From NCBI GenBank assembly GCA_026874595.1, contig CM049306.1, positions 57,542,019-57,606,018 of the forward strand: 64,000 bases of DNA. The letters are read 5' to 3'. Positions within the stretch are counted from its first letter, which is position 1. Each line of letters opens with the position of its first letter. Under the pieces are notes generated by a model. The model was not told where the DNA came from, ran no database searches, and saw only the letters and a program-made list of their open reading frames with translations. Shown here piece by piece: positions 21,900-33,119 of the stretch. The translations under genes were made by a program, and so were the position numbers. The DNA is from Sipunculus nudus (Eukaryota; Annelida; Sipuncula; Golfingiida; Sipunculidae).

Positions 21900-22138
21900 T
21901 CATGACGGTTCTACAGTCATGACTTCAACTGCAGTGGTAGCATCTGGGACCTCTGGTTTCTGGGTGAGCGCTGTTGGTTCAGCCACTACGTGCTGGTTCG
22001 GATGATCTGGGGAGTCTGGAGATGGGCTGGCCATGTGGACCTGGATGTTATGAGTCTGATCCGCAGGTTGTATCGCCCCCAGGGGTGGAAGATTTGTCAC
22101 CACTGTCTGGTATACTGACACTGGTATTGTCACCAAAC
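21900..22138 (-). CDS. NRF1: NRF1 coding exon 8 (C-terminus and stop)
   Basis: The acceptor is TGTTTGTTCAG. It completes Gly414 and encodes LVTIPVSVYQTVVTNLPP onward to TTAVEVMTVEPS and TGA. The motif matches human IPVSMYQTVVTSL, and the end resembles human VEVVTLEQ. Confidence 0.93.
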
Positions 22139-25100
22139 CTGAACAAACAGAATTATGTAAAATGTTAAACAACCAATCTCCACAAATAGACCAATATTTT
22201 ACACCCAGATGATACCAAAAGAGCAAACAGCATCAAGTAAGATGTAATACTTCCAACCTCCATAAGGTAGAACCAATATTTTACATAAAAATACTAAACC
22301 AGAGCAAACAGCATTATGTAAGATGTAATACTACTATCCCCAAATCTTTAACTGATATTTACACAGAGTGGACCATGTGTAATAAGACCAACTTTGGGAT
22401 CGGCCACATGGTCTTAAATCGCAGGTGGTATCAAATGACAGGTCAGTTATAACCAATAGCTTATGGTTTATTCAAGGGTGGTCTTTATAGGTGATTTTAC
22501 AAGACTGGTGGTCTTTCAGAAAGGTCACATATGCCAAAATGTGAATAAGTTCAAAGTAAATAACAAACATGTTATATATTCAATATACTGATATCTTCAG
22601 GAGCTACTGGATTGATATGTTATAAAATATTTGATTATTTGATGGGAAGAAATGCTAACATTTATTTATAATTTCTCAACACTACATAAGGCATATAAAA
22701 TGGACATAATTAGTCAGAATTCAGAAAGTTTAACATCATCTGATTGGCTAATTGCTTGGAAAAAAATTCTATTAAACATTATGGTTTGGAAGTAAATTTT
22801 ATGAAACATTATGGTCTGGAAATAAAGTTATTAAAATATGAAAATAAATTTTATTAGGACTGCAAACCTGGCTTAGAATCTAAATTAAACTAGACATTTC
22901 TTGGCACCGCAGGTGCCAGAGCATCCCCAGACATAGTACGCCCCCCCCCCCCCCTTTAAGAATAGGCCCCCATTTTTAGCAGCATAAACTGACACTTGGC
23001 AAGCAATTATTGTTTCTTCCATCTATCAATCCACAATCTTATTGAAGATGTTGGTCCTGTGACCTTGACCTTTTGGCACATTTCAAGGCTATCCAAGAAA
23101 TTGACAGGCGTCTTCCTCTATTGGCAGGGGAACTGTATGTGCAAGATGAAATGTCCGAGAAGAAATGTTTGGCTGAAAATGCATCCACAATCTTTTTAAA
23201 GATGTGTCCTGTGACCTTGACCTTTGACCTCATGACCCCAAAATCAACTGGAGTCTTGCTTTTTCAATAGGACATATATAAGTCAAGTTTGAACTAATAC
23301 ATCAATAAAAGCAGGAATTATCATCCAGAAACTAATTTTTTGACAGATAGCTCCTGTGGCCTTGACCTTTGACCTTGTGACCCCAAAATTGATATGGATC
23401 ATCCACTATTGGCAAGTGAGCTATATATTCAAGATGGAAGACCTGGGATAAAAGTTTGGCTTAAAATGCATCCACAGTATCTTTTAAGATGCGAGTCCAG
23501 TGACCTTGACCTTTGACCTCATGACCCTAGAACCTATAGGGTTCTTACTTTAGTGGTGAGCCATACACAAGTCACGTTTGAAATCCATATGGCTATCAAC
23601 ACTGGAGATATCATAAGAGGTGTGTGATTTTCACCAAATATGGACACATTAAAGGTCAAGGCCACTCTCATGGTAAAGGTCATGACTCAAATGTAAATAT
23701 ACCTCATCCCATAACCCATCTCTCTACATGTGCATAATATGAAAGAAATCTGTCCATTAGTTTTTGACTTATAATGCTTACAGTACTGTCAAGTGGCAAT
23801 TATGGGGGTATTAAAAGGCGTAAAACAAGAAAAGGATAATAGGTGGTGCCACCAGTTTCCCGTATATCACAAGGCTATCCAAGATCTTCGGGCACCTTGA
23901 TTTTTGGACCAGTCCATGCAAGCTTACTTGAGATATTTAAGAATTTGTGTCATTCTCAGCAAAAATTGACCTATTCAAGGTCAAGGTCACTCTCCTAGCA
24001 TAGGTCATGACCCCATTTTAAATACGCTTCCTCCCCTTACCTATATCTAAACAAATGTAAAGTTTGTAAAATATTTATCCCGCTCACTTGTAAGGTTTTT
24101 CTGCGGCGGCGGCGGCGGGACCGTCATGAAACCATAGTATTCTGACTTTGTCTGGGGATACAATTAAATATTGTGTATGTCCATACTGCATTTTGAAGTT
24201 TATTGATATATACAAGTTTGAGGAAATGTGTCATTACAGCTCTAGTGAAAGCTCACAAGTGAAATGTATATTACAACTACATCATCTGTACTGTCATAGC
24301 AGAGTTAAACATTAACCAGTGATATGATGCTAAGTGATGGTCAGATATTTAATAGATTAAATCGCAAATAATAACTGTTTGTTTAATTGTAAGATAAGCT
24401 TGTCACCTGTGTGGTAAGCCTGACCTGTTGTGCCGTCTCCCGCCCCGAGTCCAGCAGCGTCTCCGGTCAGTATCAGCTGACCATCCTGATTGATGGTAGC
24501 CTCGGCCAGCGTGGCCACAGAGTTGGCATCGTTATGGTGTACCTCAACACTGACAGGTACGTTGTGCTGGACCAGCCCTTCCCCCTGGTTAGAAGCAACC
24601 TCAGCCAGTGTTTGTACTGCATGGGTTGCTTCATGACCAGTAGGTGCACCATTTGGCACTTGGGTCTGTCAAAGTAAAGAGAACAAATGCTCCAGATCAG
24701 CTGACATCATGTTGTAAATATATAAGATTCTTATTTTAAGATATTTATTTTCATGACAGTTGAGAAACTATTTATCCAAATATATTTCTGATCAGCAATG
24801 GGGCTCTGTCACACTTAAGAATTACATAAATTAAATACAATATAAAACAGTGAAATCAATTTTCTATATGTTCAACATTACATTACAATAACACCATAAT
24901 ATCTAATTTTTCAAGAATGTGACAACTTGCATTACAGGAAAATGAAATATATTTCACAACAAAATAAAAATAATTTGAGGGTTTGTACTTTGCATTGTCT
25001 ACCATATAATTTGTTAAGGTCTTTAGATAAGGGTGTTCCCTGAGAGACAGAATGTCCATTGGAGTAGTAGACTTCCTTATGACAAAGATTTCTGCAGGTC

Positions 25101-28100
25101 ATCAGTTTTGGTACACATGTTTACAGTTTATGGCAAATGTACATGCTATGGTAGTGGATTTAGCAGCTTTCTTTAAACTGATCAGCTATGTGAGACTCAA
25201 AATTAGACATTTAAATGTTACATGCAAGTGGAATATTCTTGTTTCTGTTCAGCTAAGCTAATATGCGATTTAACAGATGCGATGAAGCTTATTTTCTGTA
25301 TATATATTTTCCATGTATGTAACAAAGTTATTTGTAAATCATTTTAGTCTTTCTCTTGATGAATATGTTTCTTCAACAACATTTGTCACAAAATGTTAAG
25401 ACCCTAATTTCCAGAGATAGTTAATGATCTGTTGAAATTCATTGCATATTTCACTTTAATAAGTGATAACCTTCAGACACTCACTGTATGTACAACATGG
25501 GCTTGTGTTCCGTCAGCTAACGTGACAACCTGTGGGTTGACCACATCGCCCGTGTCTATGTGTATTATGGAGACAGTGCCATCAGGGTTGTTGATGGTTT
25601 GGACCATGGTGTGCTGGGCAAACCGTGGGTGAGCACCTGGATGTGGGCTTTCATCAAAGTCTGGCAGTAAATCTTCCCGACCGTGGTGCTTATAACAGTT
25701 CTTGACTATAGTTCTTAAAGCGTGAGTCCATGACACCTGAAACAATACAAAAACCACGTAATGGTTGAATGGTTATGGGGTTTTTAAAGTCAGTTAAGGT
25801 AGAATCCCTGGCAAAACTCTATTTATCAAACATCAATCCAAAAGTCGTATAAAATGCATATTAGACCCTATAGGGTATATATGCTTTTAAACCTGGTATA
25901 TAGTTTATTCTGATGGTATTTGTATTAATGAATATATATATATTTATACTTAAAACCAGCTAAGTGCCATGAGGAATTAACTTTCCAGCTGTTTAACTAT
26001 TCTTGGCAAAAACCCTGGCCTCTAATACTCAATGCAATAAACTTACCATGACTTGGTATTCTGGGGTGTTGCACTGTTGATACACTTTGTAAGTAATGTA
26101 TTAGTTCTGAACTAAGCCTCAGGGTTATGAATTTCAGGTGTAACCTCAGTGCATTTAAATTCTGAGTCTTCAAATATTGAGTAAAGTGAACTGACCTTCT
26201 TTTTCTCATCCTCCGTCCTAACATCACTGCGTACATTTGCCCACGGGACATCATTAGGCCACCATACTGGTCGACACTCTGGCTTACCCCAGCCAGGTTT
26301 ACTCCGTCCCGTTGAGTATTTCAACATCTCTGGGATAAATGCTCTTAACTGTGCCTGTGTGAGTCAGAAAAAATACATATAAAAACATGTTCTCATATCT
26401 CAGAAATGCAGAAATCTGACCAAAAAACAAGCAGTGCATGGTTTCACATATTTAAGATAAATATACTGATTTGCAAGTTTCTTATCTATATGTGAAGTCA
26501 ACAGCACCAGGGCTTTTTAACTTGTGCTATATTTTAATGGTTTCAGTTTTAGTTGAAATAAGCTTCACTGCTACAATCTGTTTCTCTGACATTGTAGATA
26601 ACAAAGAGACAATAATAAGTGACATATTCCCACAAAATTGTGTCTGTGATAAGTCCATCCCAAGAAAACTACGATTTTAATGGAGTAAATTTATCTTCAC
26701 CGCATACAACACATATAAAATCCCTCTTACCTGATGTTTTTTTAAATAAGTTATGTGGCTCCCACGAAGTTTTATTATATAATTATGTCTGAGATTTACG
26801 AGTATCTTTTCCACCACATTTGCAGATTACTGTGTCTAACATGTACTATTTTTGAAGTACCCTGCCTGTTTAACTTTTTGAGATTTTGATGATTCTGATC
26901 TCTAATGAGCACCCATCTCCACACACTAAATTTCCAAGGTCTTGACAAATCACTGACTCACTGGTTCACACTCTAATTATAGGTGAAGGAACAAAAGCAG
27001 CTGTGTAAACATTCTTCAGTTTCAGTTTTTGAATTCATGGTCAAGGTCACCATTTGCACTTTATACATGACCACTAGATTTATTTTAAAAATATTTATGT
27101 TACTTGTGATGAACAATTTGTCATGGTGGATTCTTATTGTAGCAAGGGCGCTTATTAAGTCAGTTACAGTATATGATTTAGGAAATTAACCAATGTTTGC
27201 CTGATTTCCACAGAACAGCACTAGAAACTTGCCTGTGTCATCTTATCTACAGGTGTGGGGATGCCGTCTATGACGAGAGGTGGCAGTTCGTGTAGTGTGG
27301 CGTTTTCTGGAGGAGCTTGTGGAGTCTGCTGTGCTAGTGCTGCCTCTAAATCTTGGATTACCATATTTTTACAGTTCCTCATCTGAAACAGATAAATAAC
27401 ATGTACTTATGATTCAAACATACCAGGATTTAAGGCTGGCTCAATATACTGATCAATGTGAGGTGACCAATATGGTTACTGAAGGCTCTGACAAGAGTCA
27501 TTATGATTACTGATAGCCCTGAAAAGAATTATCAGTTCCATCATGACACAAGACTTTGATAAGAATTGATATGATTATCAACATTTGCAAACAAAAAAGC
27601 CCATCAGACAGAAGAAGTTTTTCATTGTTCATAATCTGCACTGTAAATAAAATTTGCAGTAAGGATTGCACAAGTCTCTCCAGATATTTCAGGCAGATAA
27701 GGTGCAGCTGAAAAATGTAGTCTTCAACCGCAGGAATTCATGTCATATAACTGCAGAAATTGTTAGTTGGTCCCGCATGATTACAGACAATGGGTCCCAG
27801 AGGTCACAGGACCATTTTGGCTTGCACATGCGAATAATGACATGAGGGAATCCTTATTCAAATTAAGACATATGACAAATGTATACAATAGCACCTGAGA
27901 AAGTTCTGTATATCATATAGAATATAGGTCATTTGAAGAAAACAATTCGAGTAATGAAGATCTCTGCCCAAACCAGATACTAATTCGCAATTAACAAACA
28001 CAAAAATTCACTAAAAGAACTTTAAAAGGTTACGTTTTCAAATGTCATAAAAATTTTAAAATGTTGGTATGAGACGAATTTGTGATGGTTGGAAGTCACA

Positions 28101-30908
28101 GTTCCAGTCCAAATCTTTCATCTGTTTACAGACATCCCATTTTACTAAGCAGCTGTAGTTGCAGTCAATGTATACCATTCTTAATTATAATTGTCAGGCA
28201 TGTTTCAACACTGAACATTACAAACATTTACACAAATTCACAAAAGTCTCAAGACACCCTGCGACATTTCGTCAAGTTAAAGTTAATACCCTGTTAGCTA
28301 GTCTGATGGTTCCATCAAGCATACATCGTGTCCAGCTGTCAATATTAATTGATCAAGATACAGGGAGGTTGATCAATACACATAGCGGCACTGCTTGTAG
28401 TTCTGCTGATGGTCCCACGTTGGAAGCACACGTCTTCTTATTCAAGTACCAGTCCCACACAACTATGGTCTCAGAGCCAATAGTTTGAGATCCGTAAAAA
28501 AAGTTTTGGAAAGTTCTGAATGCAAAGACAGCAATTATTTGCTCCCCAAAAGTCTGTTTAAGGTCAGCGATTGCACACAGGAGTGATCGCAAACCTCAAA
28601 AGGCAAGGCCCTAAAAAAATCATGACCCAACTGGTTTCCATGACCTTTCACATCAGGGAGAAACAAGTCATGAAACCAGCATGCATATATAATGACCACT
28701 TGACAGTAAGTAAGTGCAAAAGCAACTCTCTTCAAGTTCAGCTGATCTGGACAGACTGCAGGAAGCGGAATCACTGTTCAGAGGAGGAAATCCCACTGAG
28801 CAAGCATTTCTAGATGCAAAAGTAAATTTGTAAAGATTTTGCAATGAATTGGCAAAATTTAATCTAAAATTAAATATATAAATTTAAGGGTTACTGTGGA
28901 AATATAGGGTTATTGTACAATTACAGTTGATCATCACACACTCTTACAGAGGATTCCAAAATTGTAAAACCTATGCCAAAATTGTAAGGGTAGGCAGCTC
29001 TGATAACCACTCAGTTGCAGCTGCATAGCTGTCAGGCCCGAGTATTAAAATAAAGTTTTCAAATGCTCTTGTCATAAAGACCCTTAAAAAATGTAACAAT
29101 AACCACTGCCAAACTTAAGCTAATAATCAATTTATTTCTCCTTACTTTAACCCCTCTCGACCTTAATTTTCCTTGACCCCTAATGCAAACAAAAAGCAAT
29201 CATCAATGTGTACTGGTCCCTGTGGACAGGGAGATCATCATATTTAACAGAGACTGTCAACCTGATATTGGCAGGTTGTGCTTAAATAAGAAAACAAAAT
29301 ATAAGAGAATAAAAAAAAACTGTGAGGTCCTGACCTGCTTATAAGTCTATCCTTACAGACTGTAATCATAATGTATACATAAACAATCCATAGACTTACT
29401 AACAGAAACTTAAACTAATAAAGCTTTGTATATTCAGACCACATCCAAAGCTTCAAAATGAATTAAATTACTCCTTACAAAACAAACACTGGATTAAAGG
29501 CAACTCAGGATATTACATTTTTTTATATGATGTCTATATAAGTCAGAATTATGAGTGCATAGCCATTGCAGTTCACTGTAAGAGCTTTTGTTGGTCAAAG
29601 TTCATCTCTCATTAAGTCCTGTGCTTCTGCCAAATTGTAATAATGACGCTCTAATCCTGAAGTGGATTTTCAACTCACCACATTTTCTAAAGGCTGTGAC
29701 CCAAACACTTTGAATGACTGCGATGACTGACTAGGTTTGCCTGGGGTACAGCACACAACCACAGCCTGCTGGCCAACGCGTGTTGTGTACTCATCAATAG
29801 TGTTCTTCAACTTCCTGTCAGAAGATCAAACAAAACCATCTGAATAAGGTTATAACAATAACTTACTCAACAATATGACACAACATGAGAACTAGAGAAA
29901 ACAGTGTAAGTGGCCCTCTAATACCTGAAAGGAAATGTTGCTTTTCAAGAGACCTGATGTTTTCCAGGGACCTGTTTAATGTATTTACCTTAACAGTCTC
30001 GTCTGTTGTCTCTTCCGTATTGATGGATTTGTTTCAAATGAGTGTGGTCGTTTCCTCTTCCTCCCAGTTGCTATGGCAGCAGCTGCAGCAACCCCTATTG
30101 GACCTACATTGAAACATGTATTAACATATAAAATTTCTAATCTGTAAAATTAAAATGATAATTACTACAATAGGTTCTGAGATGTTTTAAGGAACCTGAT
30201 AATATTCTGCTTTACAACTTTCTGTCTACGTTGTCTGAGTGTCTGCAAGGCATTAAGTTGTTTCTCCTTTTCCACAAATGTTGTTGCACTGATACATTTG
30301 CATATAAGACTTACAGCTAAAAATCTAAACTGGGTGTATTTAAAGGCAAAAGTACATATAAATGCTGTATTTGGCATACAGCTTGTTTTAGCATTATGGG
30401 CATGATACTGTTTACTCCAGGCTGAACAGGAAATGATACTTTCCCTGAAAGTAAGTCCATACAATCTAACCTTTGGTGTCATAAAACAGCAAATCCTCAC
30501 TGTAATAAACCAGCTTTAGTCAATACCCTATTTGTGTGAGAAACAAGCTGTAACCCACTCGTGTTGAAACTCAGATGTGTTCTGAAGTTTTCTGTCAGTC
30601 CCTTTGACATCTGACAAAAGTGGTTTACACAGATTATGGAGAAAATAAGAATTGAAACTCACTGCAATGATATTAAACTTTACATGATCCTTAATGTGCT
30701 ACAACTTGGGAGCTGAACAAGGCTGAAACTAAAGCTAACCTGCTGCGGCCAGTTGTGCTGTGACATCATCATGGACGCCAGAATTCAGGAGGTCAGAGTC
30801 ATCAAAACTGGTGCTCTCTGGTGAACTGGGCTCGCTGATATCGGTACTGATGATGCTGGCATTCATGGTGGCTGCCATGCTCGTCGTGATTCCTTGAGCT
30901 GTGTTCAT
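21900..30908 (-). CDS. NRF1: Nuclear respiratory factor 1, complete coding region in eight exons
   Basis: Eight exons (30740-30908 coding part, 29989-30103, 29679-29814, 27233-27382, 26196-26354, 25485-25736, 24407-24665, 21900-22138) join in phase to give 492 residues; human NRF1 has 503. The N-terminus has an acidic segment, SSPESTSFDDSDLLNS. A basic nuclear-localisation stretch (RKRKRPHSFETNPSIRKRQQ) begins near residue 70. The conserved DNA-binding and dimerisation domain runs to about residue 270, with LVIDGIP, LRAFIPEMLKYSTGR, KPGWGK, PWANVRSDVRTED and NCYKHHGREDLL. The rest is a Q/T/V-rich activation region with ATLAEATINQDGQLILTG and PVSVYQTVVTNL. NRF1 binds GC-rich YGCGCAYGCGCR sites in promoters, including many mitochondrial genes. 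The first exon begins after an acceptor, so a 5' UTR exon lies upstream, and an alternative N-terminus cannot be excluded. Confidence 0.96.
22890..24158 (-). mobile_element. Helitron, family B, in NRF1 last intron
   Basis: Read on the minus strand, the element starts TCCCCAGACAAAGTC after a host A and ends with the hairpin TTGGCACC-TGC-GGTGCCAA-like arm, GAAATGT and CTAG, followed by host T. A GCC-repeat stretch (CCGCCGCCGCCGCCGC) lies near its 5' end and a run of 14 C (22941-22954, given strand) near its 3' end. The interior has about three tandem units of roughly 145 bp carrying AGGTCA sites. Confidence 0.85.
23218..23519. promoter_or_regulatory. Three perfect DR1 nuclear-receptor-type sites in a tandem repeat
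   Basis: The 13-mer TGACCTTTGACCT (minus strand AGGTCAAAGGTCA) occurs at 23218-23230, 23363-23375 and 23507-23519, spaced 145 and 144 bp apart. Two AGGTCA half-sites with one spacer base are the classic DR1 element bound by HNF4 and RXR heterodimers. The sites lie inside a Helitron in the last NRF1 intron. Whether they act as response elements is inference. Confidence 0.5.
24407..24665 (-). CDS. NRF1: NRF1 coding exon 7 (activation region)
   Basis: The acceptor is CTTTGACAG and the donor ACACAG|GTGACA, a weaker site. It encodes 86 codons plus one base, including two VQTLAEVA/VATLAEAT-type repeats that correspond to the AVASLAEAA and AVATLAEAT repeats of human NRF1. Confidence 0.92.
25485..25736 (-). 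CDS. NRF1: NRF1 coding exon 6 (end of DNA-binding domain, start of activation region)
   Basis: The acceptor is TTGTTTCAG and the donor CATACA|GTGAGT. Eighty-four codons begin VSWTHALRTIVKNCYKHHGR and continue through NPDGTVSIIHIDTGDVV and TLADGTQAHVVHT. Confidence 0.95.
26196..26354 (-). CDS. NRF1: NRF1 coding exon 5 (core DNA-binding domain)
   Basis: The acceptor is CTGACTCACACAG and the donor AAGAAG|GTCAGT. It encodes 53 codons, including AQLRAFIPEMLKYSTGRSKP, WWPNDVPWANVRSDVRTEDE and KKK. This is among the most conserved parts of the family. Confidence 0.95.
27233..27382 (-). CDS. NRF1: NRF1 coding exon 4, ends at a GC donor
   Basis: The acceptor is CTGTTTCAG. Fifty codons run from MRNCKNMVIQDLEAAL to LVIDGIPTPVDKMTQ. 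The donor is ACACAG|GCAAGT, a GC site with otherwise perfect consensus. The nearby GT (GCAA|GTTTCT) would break the frame with the next exon, which begins AQLRAF as in human NRF1 (MTQ|AQLRAF). Confidence 0.92.
27383..29678 (-). other. NRF1 intron 3, no recognised element
   Basis: This is a 2.3-kb intron of fairly complex sequence. At 28150-28820 overlapping ORFs of 71-109 codons are open on both strands, but none has family motifs or splice-site support. They are not annotated as genes. Confidence 0.5.
29679..29814 (-). CDS. NRF1: NRF1 coding exon 3 (start of DNA-binding domain)
   Basis: The acceptor is TTCTGACAG and the donor AATGTG|GTGAGT. It encodes KLKNTIDEYTTRVGQQAVVV, then CCTPGKPSQS and FKVFGSQPLENV. 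It ends in phase 0. Confidence 0.93.
29989..30103 (-). CDS. NRF1: NRF1 coding exon 2 (nuclear-localisation region)
   Basis: The acceptor is TTTCAATGTAG and the donor TTAAG|GTAAAT. It completes Gly57, encodes PIGVAAAAAIATGRKRKRPH and runs to QQTRLL, ending with two bases of Arg. The run of Ala and the Lys/Arg cluster match human NRF1. Confidence 0.93.
30104..30739 (-). other. NRF1 intron 1 (between coding exons 1 and 2)
   Basis: A 636-bp intron with GTTAGC donor and TGTAG acceptor. A 111-codon minus ORF at 30165-30500 has no family features. Nothing else is recognised. Confidence 0.5.
30740..30908 (-). CDS. NRF1: NRF1 coding exon 1 (start codon and acidic N-terminus)
   Basis: The exon begins at 30921 after TTTTCCTGACAG and has 13 non-coding bases before ATG. 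It encodes residues 1-56 (MNTAQGITTSMAATMNAS... to VTAQLAAA) and ends GCAG|GTTAGC in phase 1. No in-frame stop separates the acceptor from the ATG, so translation could begin in an upstream exon. Human NRF1 has about 30 more residues at this end. A hAT-like element starts 79 bp upstream of the acceptor (target duplication from 31000). Confidence 0.88.
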
Positions 30909-31033
30909 CCCTCCCCTCACACTGTCAGGAAAATAAAACATTCAGTCAGAATCAAGGTTCCTTCATCACTGACATGTCAATGTCACTGAACAAGGTGCTC
31001 ATACCTCCAGACATGGGGTCTATTACAGTTGTT

Positions 31034-31166
31034 CTATTACTATTACTATTACTATTACTTTCAATTTCTGGTATTACTATTACTATTACTATTACCACAT
31101 TTTATCTTCTATTACTATTACTATTACTATTACTGGGGTATCTATTACTATTACTATTACTATTAC
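31034..31166 (+). repeat. Subterminal (CTATTA)n array, left
   Basis: The hexamer TATTAC recurs in several blocks broken by AATTTCTGG, ACATTTTATCTT and GGGGTAT. It lies directly inside the left end of the hAT-like element and is matched at the right end. Confidence 0.85.
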
Positions 31167-31910
31167 TGAAACTGATGGGGGGATTCTAAACCTTGCGCAG
31201 CCATGAGTGCTATAAACTAGCACTACCATCACATGTTTAAATAATATTACAAGCACCTATATCATCCAGTACTACACAATTTTCTTATACTGTGTCTGAC
31301 ATTTACAAGAAGCCTACTGGAACTGGAGATCTTAATTATTTCAGCTTCTTTAATTGTGGTTTTTTTTTATATTTTGAAACCTCAATGATCATTATTGGGG
31401 CATTTCAAGTCGAAATTATAAGACAACTGTATGAACTCTTGAATACATGTAATTTAAAAGCAACCCATTGTAAAGGCCTGGGCATATTTAAAATATTGAT
31501 TTATAATTATATGCGTACTTGTACTTTTTATATTATTTTTATATATATTTCACATAAATTTATAAATTTATTTTATAATACATACTTCTGTTTAGATTTA
31601 ATCTTCTTTCTCATAGTTAATAAATAAAAGATTTTCAGAGTAACTAAAAATTGTCACCAGAGGAATTTCTCATTATTATTGCATATTATTATTAAGTATC
31701 AAAGCTGACAATTCAGTCCTTTATGTATGTATCAGGAGAGGAATTTATGTAGGGCTGTGTCCTGTTTCCCAACCCTTGTAAATATATCCAAAAAAAATAT
31801 TGTTTATGTCAAGATTCTGGACAGAACCAAACTGGAGACAAAAGTACCCCATCTTCTCGGGTGTATATGTTCATTTTGATGTGATGCCATGTTTTATTCC
31901 ATCACATAGT

Positions 31911-32004
31911 ACATCTTGAGAGTGAACAGAGAGGTGGTAAACTTTACAATAATATGCTACCATTATTGTAAAGTTTACCACCTCTCTGTTCACTCTCAAG
32001 ATGT
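31911..32004. repeat. 43-bp perfect inverted repeat with 8-nt loop
   Basis: The left arm (31911-31953) begins ACATCTTGAGAGTGAACAGA and the right arm (31962-32004) ends with its exact complement, TCTGTTCACTCTCAAGATGT. The loop is ATGCTACC. No mismatch was found over 43 bp. It could form a cruciform or a long RNA hairpin. It lies inside the hAT-like element. Confidence 0.93.
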
Positions 32005-32996
32005 TACGTAGCATGCATGGCTTTTATTCTTCAGGCATGTCCTTCTTCATTGCAGCAAAACCAGCATAGGATAATTTAGGAAAATGGAGAGTGATTTAAA
32101 CTTACATCAATTTTACAAAACAAATAAAATATTATTTAAATCACTTTCACAATAAATTTGGTATTTAACAATCTTGTACTTAAAATTTTGTACATAACAG
32201 GATGTGATTATTTGATATCAAAATTTCAGATATTTAATAATAGAATATTAACAAATAAATTAATATAGTTGGTTCATTTAATTTTTCAAAATATAAATTA
32301 ACATAATTTTAGATACTGAATGAAGGTCTGCAAAATTGGTACTATGAAATAACTACAAGTATTCAAAGAATAGTTTTAAAAGAATATGTAAATAAATCAA
32401 CTAGATAATACATGTGCCTGCAGTATGATTTTATCCAAGTGATTGTGGTACTGGTATGACTTTTTAGCAATGTAGGCTTCAATACACTACGGGTATTGAA
32501 AACACCATAAGCTTATCATGAACATTTTTGGTCTGCACTGTATCTGGTTCCATATTATATTATTTTTTAATGTGTGTTATTGCAGTCTGTATGATCAAAA
32601 TGCAAACTGGCTTTTGAAAACAAATCTAGGTACATTTCAGAATATGCATATGGATTGATGGATGTGAGATAAGATGTACATGTCACAATAATAATACACT
32701 ATTTATCTGTCTCTTAACATCAAACATGCCTCTGTTTATCCATGGTTTACTAATCAAAGGTCAAATTGTGCCAGGTAACCTATTTGGCTGTGACCTAATC
32801 TGTCCAGTACTCTTATGTAATTAGCACCAGTGGTCACCAGCAATGTGGCAGCTGGCCCATGCTTGCCTCAACAATAGGCACATCCTGGGCAATTACTGGT
32901 CAAGAACTGAGTCTGTTCAGCATTATTTGCTGATATGCTTCATGATCAACGGGCTCACAGGAAGTAATAGAAGTAATATGTATTACTCTATTACTT

Positions 32997-33119
32997 TGCC
33001 TTCTATTTCTATTACTATTACTATTACAGCTCAAATTTTTAAGTCTATTACTATTATTATTACTATTACATGGAAAAAGCTGTAATAGTCTATTACTATT
33101 ACTATTACTTATTACTATT
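32997..33119 (+). repeat. Subterminal (CTATTA)n array, right
   Basis: Blocks of TATTAC in the same orientation as the left array run up to the right terminus of the hAT-like element. Inverted GTAATAG words occur at 33082 and 32960. Confidence 0.85.

Noticed and set aside
28159-28813. Overlapping ORFs of 79-109 codons on both strands in NRF1 intron 3
   Set aside because: All frames are similarly open, none shows family features or conserved splice sites. Chance is the simpler explanation.
30974-31189. 71-codon Leu/Ile-rich ORF
   Set aside because: It is a translation of the (CTATTA)n subterminal array.
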